Source: a virus
Direction: 5' to 3' (one strand)
Length of the DNA stretch: 28,571 nt
IMG/VR virus record: IMGVR_UViG_3300036781_000820
Span: 1 to 28,571 of that record
The notes beneath the pieces are model-generated. The model saw only the letters and a list, made by a program, of their open reading frames with translations. It had not been told where the DNA came from and searched no databases. This document shows positions 22,981 through 28,571 of this stretch, one piece after another (positions within the stretch are counted from its first letter, which is position 1; each line of letters starts with the position of its first letter). The translations under genes and the position numbers were made by a program.

Positions 22981-23114
22981 GATACGGCCTTCTGATCAGC
23001 CCATGCAGTTTCTGGATCGGCGCGCATTGGTCGCGGTATCACAGGCGCCTGTGCATCAACCTGATTCCGTTCCTGACGATCTGGATCGTCTGGCCCGGCG
23101 GCGACACGCCGTGA
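22977..23114 (+). CDS. Small membrane-like protein (45 aa)
   Basis: A 45-codon frame beginning at an ATGA overlap (22977) and ending where the next gene starts with GTG (GTGA at 23111). The product begins MRYGLLISPCSFWIGAHWSR and has a hydrophobic segment (LCINLIPFLTIWIVWPGG), so may be a one-helix membrane protein. No family is recognised. Chaining at both ends is the support. Confidence 0.55.
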   Translation: MRYGLLISPCSFWIGAHWSRYHRRLCINLIPFLTIWIVWPGGDTP

Positions 23115-23662
23115 AGACCGTTCATACCTGCCACTGGCCCAATTGCACACAGCGCGTTCCGCCGGCTCGCTGGGGCTGCCGCAAGCATTGGTTCGCGCTG
23201 CCGTTGCGCCTGCGCAACCGGATCTGGGCGACGTATGTGCCCGGTCAGGAAACCACCAAGTCGCCCTCGGCCGCATACATCGCGGCGGCCAAGGAAGCAC
23301 AGCAGTGGATCGCCGAGCGCGAACTTGTTGCTGACAACAAGTTGCCGCGTGATCAGCAACGGCGTGCAGCGCCGGCCGTTGAACAACCGCAGCTCTATCG
23401 GCCGCCGAACGGCACCGAGGGCGACTGTTTCATTTCCGCCTGGTGCCAAACGTGCGCCCTCGACGTGGACGAGAACTGCCCGATCCTCGCGCGCACGTTC
23501 CAGCATGCCATTACCGATCCGGCATACCCGCGTGAGTGGTGCTACGACGACGCCGGCCAGCCGCAGTGCACGTCCTATATCCCGGAGGGTGATCCCGTGC
23601 CGCCACCTCGTTGCGAGCGCACCACCGACATGTTCGGCTTCCCGAACGGAGGTGGTCAGTGA
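23111..23662 (+). CDS. Cys-rich hypothetical phage protein
   Basis: 183 residues from a GTG at 23111. The N-terminus (HTCHWPNCTQRVPPARWGCR, then KHWFALP) contains a CxxxxC-x-C-x2-H-type cluster, and the middle (CFISAWCQTCALDVDENCPI) a second Cys group. The pattern suggests one or two metal sites. Residues ~60-100 are helical and charged. No function is known; two other Cys-rich genes lie just upstream. Confidence 0.7.
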   Translation: MKTVHTCHWPNCTQRVPPARWGCRKHWFALPLRLRNRIWATYVPGQETTKSPSAAYIAAAKEAQQWIAERELVADNKLPRDQQRRAAPAVEQPQLYRPPNGTEGDCFISAWCQTCALDVDENCPILARTFQHAITDPAYPREWCYDDAGQPQCTSYIPEGDPVPPPRCERTTDMFGFPNGGGQ

Positions 23663-24294
23663 CCGGCAAAGACGCCCTGCAAGCAAAGCGCCGTCGCAAT
23701 GCGATCGCCGCGATCCACGTCGCGCGCGCGCAGCTTAAATTGGAGGAGCCCGACTATCGCGCGATCATCCGTCGCGTCTCGGCGGCGACCGGCACCGAAA
23801 CCGACAGCTCGGCCAAGCTCGACGACAAACAACGCCAGGCGGTACTGGATGAGTTCCGCCGCCTCGGCGCCGTCCGGCTCGGCCGTCCTGGTGACTATCG
23901 CGGCAAGCCGCACAATTTCCATTCCTCGGCGATGCCCCAGATGATCATCAAGATCGAGGCGCAACTGGCCGATATGAAGTTGTCGTGGGCATACGCCGAC
24001 GCGATCGCCAAGCGCCAGTGCGGCATCGCAAAGGTCGCCTGGGTCCGAAAGGAAGAGCAGCTGAAGGGCATCATCGCTGCATTGGACGTGGAACAGTCCA
24101 AGCGTGGTTGCAATGCCTACATCGACGAGTCGCTGCAACGCCTAGGCATGGGTGACAAGCAGTTCGCCGAGTTGACGGCAAAACTTCCCAAGAACTGGCG
24201 CCGCCAGCTCCGCTATTTGAAGTCGGTGTGCGACCACCTGGGCGCGCGCATTGACATGCTCGATCAGAAAGAGTCCGAGGGAAGCGAAGCGTAA
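23659..24294 (+). CDS. GemA / Mu gp16-like regulator
   Basis: 211 residues from GTG at 23659 (MTGKDALQAKRRRNAIAAIH). The family core is clear: 'IAAIHVARAQLKLEEPDYRAIIRRVS' followed by 'LDDKQRQAVLDEFRRLGA', matching the gp16/GemA family. A C-terminal domain with 'AWVRKEEQLKGIIAALD' is present. In Mu, gemA/mor are the last genes before middle transcription and GemA alters host gene expression and DNA topology. Here it lies three genes before mor. Confidence 0.85.
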   Translation: MTGKDALQAKRRRNAIAAIHVARAQLKLEEPDYRAIIRRVSAATGTETDSSAKLDDKQRQAVLDEFRRLGAVRLGRPGDYRGKPHNFHSSAMPQMIIKIEAQLADMKLSWAYADAIAKRQCGIAKVAWVRKEEQLKGIIAALDVEQSKRGCNAYIDESLQRLGMGDKQFAELTAKLPKNWRRQLRYLKSVCDHLGARIDMLDQKESEGSEA

Positions 24295-24548
24295 TGGTCG
24301 CGCGAGTTCACAAGCTGGACGTCAGCAACCTACGAAACATCCCGGCCATGCTGGAACAGTGGGCGACTTGGTTGCGCGATGGCGCCGAAGAACAGCCGGA
24401 AACGCTGCTGATGATCCTGATTCCACTGGACGAGGGTGCGCCGGAGCTGTGCATCTTCGGCGAAGACATGAAGCGATTCGAGCTCGCTGGCTGCCTGTTG
24501 GCTATGGCGAATCAGCATGTGCGTCTCGATCAGGAGGAAGAGGATTGA
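24294..24548 (+). CDS. Hypothetical early protein (84 aa)
   Basis: Overlaps the GemA stop by one base (TAATG) and ends overlapping the next TTG start. The product (VHKLDVSNLRNIPAMLEQWA ... LLMILIPLDEGAPELCIFGE) is a small acidic alpha/beta protein. No family is recognised. Confidence 0.65.
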   Translation: MVARVHKLDVSNLRNIPAMLEQWATWLRDGAEEQPETLLMILIPLDEGAPELCIFGEDMKRFELAGCLLAMANQHVRLDQEEED

Positions 24549-25135
24549 TTCGCTTCACTTGCCCGTGCTGCGGCTCCGACTTCCCTTGGGAGGCCGGCTT
24601 AGTTGAGGCCGATGCAAAGCGCCTCGGCGCTGTCCTTGGCGACATGGAGCCACCTCTGGCCCGCGCCGCCATGTCATATCTGCGCCTGTTCAAGCCACCA
24701 AAGACGGCGCTGCGTCTGCCGCGTGCCACGAAGCTTCTGCAGGAATTGGCCATCCTGGTCGGCGAAGGCACGGTATGCCGCGACGAGCGATCTGGCGTCC
24801 GCCGACCGGCGCCGGCATCGGCTTGGGTCGCCGGCATCGAGCAGATGCTGCAGCAAGTCGACCGCCTTACGCTGCCACTGACCGCACATGGCTATCTGCG
24901 TCAGGTAGTTTTCGGCATCGCCGATGCCGCCGACGCCGCCGGCGAGAAGGTGCGCGAGAAGGATCTACGCGAGGGTCGCCGGCCAGCCGGGCCGAGTCCT
25001 TCGCGGCAGGTCGAGGACAAGCTGACCAACGAGCTGGCGTACCTGGACCAAATGCGCCGCTACGGGAAAATCAACCAGATCGAACACGACACGCTCGCCG
25101 CCACCGCGCGGGAGCGATTCGGGGGCTCACCATGA
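24545..25135 (+). CDS. Zinc-ribbon-like early protein (TTG start)
   Basis: 196 residues if read from the TTG at 24545, which overlaps the preceding stop (TTGA) like all its neighbours. N-terminal 'IRFTCPCCGSDFPWE' is half of a zinc ribbon; the rest is helical, with 'LRLFKPPKTALRLPRATKLLQEL' and a basic C-terminal third (KVREKDLREGRRPAGPS). This resembles proteins found just before Mor in transposable phages. Upstream open frame overlaps two genes and was excluded. Function unknown. Confidence 0.7.
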   Translation: MIRFTCPCCGSDFPWEAGLVEADAKRLGAVLGDMEPPLARAAMSYLRLFKPPKTALRLPRATKLLQELAILVGEGTVCRDERSGVRRPAPASAWVAGIEQMLQQVDRLTLPLTAHGYLRQVVFGIADAADAAGEKVREKDLREGRRPAGPSPSRQVEDKLTNELAYLDQMRRYGKINQIEHDTLAATARERFGGSP

Positions 25136-25479
25136 GCACGCGGATGGAAGATCTGCGCAACGAGTTGCTGTCCGACGTCGCCGCGCATGCGGCCGTCGTG
25201 CTGCAGGACCACGGCGTCGCTGACGACGTGGCCGACCAGGCTGGCGCCGCGATCGCCGACCATCTGGCCAGCCACTGGGGCGGACAGGTGCTGACCGTGC
25301 CGAAGGACTACGCTTTCCGCCTCGCGCTCCGCGATCAGATGATCCTAGACGAGTTCAACGGCTCCAACCTGCAGGAGCTGGCCAAGCGCTACGATATGAC
25401 CGAGCGCGGCGTCCGCAAGCTCCTCGCCCGCGCGCACAAGCGCCAGCGCGACCTGTACCAGGGCAAACTCTTCGACTGA
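25132..25479 (+). CDS. mor: Mor-family transcription activator
   Basis: 115 residues. The C-terminal half 'DQMILDEFNGSNLQELAKRYDMTERGVRKLLARAHKRQ' is the Mor/C helix-turn-helix, and the N-terminal half is the dimerisation region (LSDVAAHAAVVLQDHGV ... AIADHLASHWGG). Mor activates the middle promoter after early transcription and thereby the late programme; here it is the last gene of the early operon, while its targets lie on the opposite strand, ~12 kb away. No further phage gene follows. Symbol assigned by family. Confidence 0.85.
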   Translation: MSTRMEDLRNELLSDVAAHAAVVLQDHGVADDVADQAGAAIADHLASHWGGQVLTVPKDYAFRLALRDQMILDEFNGSNLQELAKRYDMTERGVRKLLARAHKRQRDLYQGKLFD

Positions 25480-25625
25480 TCGGCGCCTTTTTCTGTTGCA
25501 TACTCTGCAACAACTTTGCACAGCCCATCCCGCCCAGCCCCAATTCAACCCGCTTCTTCCCGCGCTTTTCTCAGTCTTCCTTGTGGATATATCTCAGCTG
25601 GGAACAGCAAGAGCAACAGCACCCT
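25480..25625. other. Non-coding junction between phage and plasmid-like DNA
   Basis: 146 bp with no gene. It holds a perfect seven-base inverted repeat, then a pyrimidine-rich stretch (~25520-25575), and then the relaxase ATG. In this phage layout the phage end should fall here or slightly inside mor. The exact end cannot be read because the other end is outside the window. Confidence 0.7.
25494..25525. repeat. Inverted repeat: candidate oriT or phage terminus
   Basis: TGTTGCA (25494-25500), TACTC, TGCAACA (25506-25512), then ACTTTGCACAGCC. An inverted repeat followed by a short T/G/C motif upstream of a MobA/MobL gene is the usual shape of a MobQ oriT. The CA at 25511-25512 would also suit a Mu-type phage terminus. 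The sequence alone does not decide. Confidence 0.4.
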
Positions 25626-27140
25626 ATGGCGATTTTTCACCTTTCCGCGCAGATCATCGGCCGCACCGCTGGACGCAGTTCTGTAGCGGCGGCAGCCTAT
25701 CGGCACGGCGAGCGATTGGTCGATGAGCGCACCGGGTTGGTTCACGACTACTCCCGTAAAGCCGGGGTGAGTGAGGTTGTCGTTCTTGCCCCAGATAATG
25801 CTCCGGAGTGGGTTCACACTCCGGAGTTGTGGCAGCGCGTGGAAGCGAGCGAAACGCGCAAGAACAGCCAAACTGCACGCGAGATCAACATTGCTCTACC
25901 CGTGGAGTTGAACCCGGAGCAACGGCGCGGGTTGATGCTGGGATATTGCCGGGAACAGTTTGTAAGCCGAGGCATGGTGGCCGATGTGAGTTTTCACGAC
26001 GACAACTCGGAAAATCCGCACGCCCACATCATGCTCACGACCCGGAGCATTGGGCTGGACGGGTTTGGCCCAAAAGTGCGCGAGTGGAACGCGCCGGAAG
26101 CGTTGGGGCTGTGGCGCGAGCAATGGCAGGCACATGCAAACACGGCGCTAGAAGCGGCGGGGCTGGATGTGCGGATTGATCACCGGAGGCTTGAAGCACA
26201 ACAGGCCGACGCGCTGGAACGAGGTGAAGAACTGGTAGCGATGAAACTCAACAGGGGGGCGCAGGTTCATGAAGGACCCAAGCCGAGCGAGCGCGTCCAG
26301 GTCGAGAACCGGACCGCAGCGCAGGAACTGGCCGAAGCACAGGCCAAGGCGGCGCTGTGGGAGCAGGCAAACCCGGAGGTTGTGGCGGCCATGAAGGCAC
26401 GCGCAGAACAAGAGCGGGTTCGGCGGGAAGAAGCAGAAAAAGACAGGGCGTGGAGCGGTTTGGCGGCGTCCGCAGTCGCGGACACCAAGAGCCGGGCCGA
26501 GGCGCTGGGGAAGTGGGTGGCCGTGCTGGACGGAGAGCGAGCCGAGGCGGTGGCACGCGAGACAATGGCGCGGTCAGATGCGAGCAGCGCACACGCTCGC
26601 CGGATGCTGGCAGAACCGAACTACGACCGGGCCAAGCAAGAGCGGCGGGCATGGGAGAAGGCTCACCCGTGGCGTGTGCGGCTGGATGAGTGGGGTTTGA
26701 AAAGCGGCAGGCGGGCGGAACTGATCGAGACGCACGACAAGGCACGGGCCGAGTTGAAAGCGGCCAGCGCGGAGAAAAAACAGACCTACGCCGCACACGA
26801 TGAGCAGGCCAAAACGATGCGCGAGGCCATGCGGAAGGTGGAACAAGCCACCAAGCAGGCCGAGGCAGCCCGCAAGGCTTACGAGCGTGCACGGGAGCGA
26901 CTGGCCGACATTGAGGCGGGCAGGCTCTCCCGGCAGCACGAGGAAGCCACTCAACGGGCATGGGAACAAGCGAAGGAACAGGCCAGCACGGAACGGCGGC
27001 AGACGTTGGAGCGGAGGCCCCAAGGCCCAGCCGCACCCATGCCACGTTTACGCGATGAGGTGGCCACCACGCCACGCCTCCGGACAGTGCCACGGCTCCG
27101 GCCACCCGGCTACGACGGTGGGCGCGGGATGGGCCGGTAA
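25626..27140 (+). CDS. MobA/MobL family relaxase
   Basis: 504 residues from MAIFHLSAQIIGRTAGRSSV. Relaxase motifs: Tyr25 in 'RSSVAAAAYRHGERL' (likely nicking tyrosine) and the HUH-type motif 'FHDDNSENPHAHIM' with His124, His132 and His134. Residues ~220-480 are a long charged coiled coil with many Ala/Glu/Arg, no primase domain. It would nick oriT and pilot plasmid DNA during mobilisation by a helper conjugation system. The in-frame GTG at 25581 upstream is ignored because family members start MAIFH. SD is weak. Codon use differs from the phage genes. Confidence 0.92.
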   Translation: MAIFHLSAQIIGRTAGRSSVAAAAYRHGERLVDERTGLVHDYSRKAGVSEVVVLAPDNAPEWVHTPELWQRVEASETRKNSQTAREINIALPVELNPEQRRGLMLGYCREQFVSRGMVADVSFHDDNSENPHAHIMLTTRSIGLDGFGPKVREWNAPEALGLWREQWQAHANTALEAAGLDVRIDHRRLEAQQADALERGEELVAMKLNRGAQVHEGPKPSERVQVENRTAAQELAEAQAKAALWEQANPEVVAAMKARAEQERVRREEAEKDRAWSGLAASAVADTKSRAEALGKWVAVLDGERAEAVARETMARSDASSAHARRMLAEPNYDRAKQERRAWEKAHPWRVRLDEWGLKSGRRAELIETHDKARAELKAASAEKKQTYAAHDEQAKTMREAMRKVEQATKQAEAARKAYERARERLADIEAGRLSRQHEEATQRAWEQAKEQASTERRQTLERRPQGPAAPMPRLRDEVATTPRLRTVPRLRPPGYDGGRGMGR

Positions 27141-27178
27141 CACTTCCAGAGGCCCACAGAGCGTTGTGGCGCAGGATT

Positions 27179-27208
27179 TTGAGTGTTGAGTGCCTTGCAC
27201 GCTATGCT
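27179..27208 (+). promoter_or_regulatory. Candidate promoter of the lipoprotein gene
   Basis: TTGAGT (27179-27184), 18 bases, TATGCT (27203-27208), ~32 bases before the lipoprotein ATG. Reasonable sigma-70 match by eye, in a 100-bp gap after the relaxase stop. Confidence 0.5.
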
Positions 27209-27240
27209 CACCCCACCAAGGACGAACAGGGGAAACAAGC

Positions 27241-27702
27241 ATGAAAAAACTCAACCTTTTGCTCGGTGCGTTTGCAGTGAGCATCATGGCCGGCTGCACC
27301 AGCATCGCAGCGAAAGAGACACCCATCGTGCCGGACATGGCTCATGCCAATTTCGGCCCCTATCCGACAGACTACGAGGGGCTCATCAAAACTTGGGCCG
27401 AGTTGAAACTCAAAGATCCGGAATCGGCCCGTTACGTGCAGTTTTCTAAGCCGCGAAAGGAGTGGGCGGTGGCGGATAGCCAGCCCATCTACGGATGGTC
27501 GGTTTGCGCCACGATCAACGCGAAGAACAGTTATGGCGGCTACTCAGGCGCACAGGTTTATTGGTTCTTTTTTCGGGACGGCAAGATTTTCCGTGGTCGG
27601 AACATTGAAGAAGATGCTGGCATTCCGGGTGTCATTAGCATTCCGGGCAACCGAATTTCCGTGGGACACGATGTGAACTGTGATGATGGGGATGCCCAAT
27701 AG
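27241..27702 (+). CDS. Small plasmid-encoded lipoprotein
   Basis: 153 residues with a lipoprotein signal: MKKLNLLLGAFAVSIMAGC, lipid-attachment Cys19. The mature part has 'PYPTDYEGLIKTWAELKLKDPESARYVQFSKPRKEWAV' then 'IYGWSVCATINAKNSYGGYSGAQVYWFFFRDGKI', a pattern seen in uncharacterised small lipoproteins (approximate quote). AGGGGAAA lies upstream of the ATG at 27241. Lipoproteins next to mobilisation genes sometimes act in entry exclusion, but nothing here proves it. Confidence 0.8.
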   Translation: MKKLNLLLGAFAVSIMAGCTSIAAKETPIVPDMAHANFGPYPTDYEGLIKTWAELKLKDPESARYVQFSKPRKEWAVADSQPIYGWSVCATINAKNSYGGYSGAQVYWFFFRDGKIFRGRNIEEDAGIPGVISIPGNRISVGHDVNCDDGDAQ

Positions 27703-27779
27703 GGAAACCCCCTTGCATCCCCCAAGACAAAAGAGAAAGAAGAAAAGTCCTCACGAGGTTGCGTAGTGCCTCAATGTCA

Positions 27780-27860
27780 TTCCCGTTAGACGGGAAAGCG
27801 TTTCCTACAAAACGGGAATTTTTTCCCGTTAAACAGGAAAGCAAAAGCGCAGAACGGGAA
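27780..27860. repeat. Iteron-like ACGGGAA repeats, candidate plasmid origin
   Basis: The 7-mer ACGGGAA or its complement occurs five times in 81 bp: 27780-27786 (complement), 27790-27796, 27812-27818, 27823-27829 (complement), 27854-27860. The first two and the middle two form perfect inverted repeats (three- and four-base loops). A degenerate sixth copy is near 27832. Clustered repeats just upstream of a replication gene are typical of an origin or Rep-binding region. Confidence 0.65.
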
Positions 27861-27920
27861 AAGCGGAAAGAGCAGAGGCGCGGCCGATGGGCCGCGCTGG
27901 GTCCCTTATGGCGTGCATGG

Positions 27921-27980
27921 TTTCCGGGTTGTCCCGGAAATCATTCTTTTTTCCGGGTGGGGCTTGACGAAAGCCGGAAA
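27921..27980 (+). promoter_or_regulatory. Attenuator-like leader of the replication gene
   Basis: Segments 1 TTTCCGGG (27921-27928), 2 CCCGGAAA (27933-27940), 3 TTTCCGGG (27950-27957) and 4 CCGGAAA (27974-27980) allow alternative hairpins 1:2, 2:3 or 3:4. The 1:2 hairpin is followed by a T-rich run ending at 27952. Segment 4 lies ~40 bases before the repL ATG. This is the layout of a transcriptional or translational attenuator; use is inferred. Confidence 0.55.
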
Positions 27981-28019
27981 CCTGCGCGGGATGGAGTAAG
28001 CCCCTTTGAGACTGATCCC

Positions 28020-28571
28020 ATGTTGTTTACCAACCCCTTTTTGGACACCCTTGGTGTTGAAACGAAGCGCAAGACCGACCGGCGAGCCGAGCAGACGTTC
28101 GGTGAACTCGATGCGCAGGCTGTCGAGGTTTCCGCTGTCCACTTTGTCGATAAAACCACGTTCGTAAAAGTCATGTCCCGAGCCATGCGCGAAGGCTTCG
28201 GGCTGGGCCTGAAAGCTCAGCGCATGTGGTGGATCGTGCTGGATGTAATCGGCAAGGAAGCCATAGGGCAGGATGAGTTCTACCTCACGCACCAACCCAG
28301 TTTTCAGCTCGGCGACGATAAGGCGGGGCAGGTCGAAATCACGAAAACGACCTTTTACGATGGACTGGCGGAGTTGCGGGCGGCGGGTTTCATCGCCAAA
28401 CAACCGCACCGCTCCGGCTGGTATTGGATCAATCCGGCGATGGTTTGGAACGGCGACCGGGTTCGGTTCATCAATGAGTATCGGGTCAAGCACGGAGGCG
28501 CCGGGCCGAAGGTGCTTTATCCACGGGCACGGCGGCGAGAAACTGCCCAGCCCAAGGCCAGAGCCGTGTAG
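28020..28571 (+). CDS. RepL-like plasmid replication protein
   Basis: 183 residues from MLFTNPFLDTLGVETKRKTD. The C-terminal half is a winged helix with 'ITKTTFYDGLAELRAAGFIAKQPHRSGWYWINPAMVWNGDRVRFINEYR' (approximate quote), the RepL-type signature in which an 'INP...NGDR' strand follows the recognition helix. It probably binds the upstream repeats to start or control replication. The frame is open 87 codons further, but those codons lie in the repeat/hairpin region, so the ATG at 28020 is preferred. The stop is the last base triplet of the window. SD is weak, in line with leader control. Confidence 0.75.
   Translation: MLFTNPFLDTLGVETKRKTDRRAEQTFGELDAQAVEVSAVHFVDKTTFVKVMSRAMREGFGLGLKAQRMWWIVLDVIGKEAIGQDEFYLTHQPSFQLGDDKAGQVEITKTTFYDGLAELRAAGFIAKQPHRSGWYWINPAMVWNGDRVRFINEYRVKHGGAGPKVLYPRARRRETAQPKARAV

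Larger units (their letters stand above)
27703..28019 (+). promoter_or_regulatory. Non-coding origin/leader region upstream of repL
   Basis: 317 bp without a convincing gene. It contains the ACGGGAA repeat cluster and then a leader with four complementary segments (27921-27980). The repL frame happens to stay open through this region back to ~27759, but repeats and hairpins occupy it, and the residues it would encode look non-protein-like. Confidence 0.6.

Noticed and set aside
19537-23662. Gam-like host nuclease inhibitor
   Set aside because: I looked for a Gam-type coiled-coil protein after MuB; none of the products fits, and DUF3164 is a different family.
27688-27722. Inverted repeat GGGGATGC/GCATCCCC at the lipoprotein stop
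   Set aside because: The loop is long and there is no T tract on either strand, so a terminator is not supported; it may only be a weak mRNA 3' structure.
27759-28019. 87-residue N-terminal extension of RepL
   Set aside because: It would be translated through iteron-like and hairpin repeats, and the encoded residues look unlike a protein domain.
1-28571. tRNA, rRNA or CRISPR array
   Set aside because: No cloverleaf-like segment, rRNA signature or regularly spaced repeats were seen on either strand.

Overview
The window joins two different DNA modules. Positions 1 to about 25,480 are most of a Mu-like transposable (replicative) prophage. Positions from about 25,500 to 28,571 look like the backbone of a small mobilisable plasmid, with a MobA/MobL relaxase, a lipoprotein, a repeat-rich origin-like region and a RepL-like replication protein. 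The phage part is GC-rich with NCG/NCC-ending codons, which fits a high-GC proteobacterium such as the Xanthomonadales (Rhodanobacter/Dyella-type) or Burkholderiales. Genus cannot be read from the sequence. The plasmid part has visibly different codon use (more CGG, GGG, ACA, GAA) and less compact gene spacing.

The prophage is divergent, unlike Mu itself, where early and late genes run the same way. A switch region at about 14,390-14,480 separates a leftward block from a rightward one. The leftward (minus-strand) block begins with the XRE-type repressor and three accessory genes. A strong intrinsic terminator (12,231-12,273) follows. Then come lysis genes (endolysin-like protein, Rz/Rz1 spanins), a TraR/DksA zinc finger and a DUF2730-like protein. 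Packaging and head genes come next: winged-helix protein, small terminase DUF3486, large terminase gp28-like, portal DUF935, gpF, gpG, protease/scaffold, decoration protein, major capsid. The block ends with head-tail connector and tail genes (FluMu/HI1506-like, gp49-like, DUF1320, DUF1834/gp37), a small DUF7210-like gene and a truncated tail-tube-like gene at the left edge.

The rightward block is one long early operon, mostly with start/stop overlaps: Ner-like regulator, small proteins, an IclR-like winged helix, a coiled-coil protein, MuA transposase (DD35E), MuB ATPase, several winged-helix and Cys-rich small proteins, DUF3164, GemA/gp16-like, and Mor as the last gene. Mor would then switch on the middle/late programme on the other strand. 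In this layout the phage end is expected just past mor, where the plasmid-like sequence begins.

The points most worth a second look are these. (1) The repressor C-terminus and the N-terminus of the adjacent two-helix membrane protein share a short glycine/valine motif encoded by a 38-nt imperfect repeat. (2) The lysogeny cluster is closed by a terminator lying directly on the late operon's ribosome binding site. (3) A nested scaffold start lies in the protease gene. (4) The repL leader has four complementary segments able to form mutually exclusive hairpins, with iteron-like repeats upstream. (5) A candidate oriT or phage end lies at the phage/plasmid joint.
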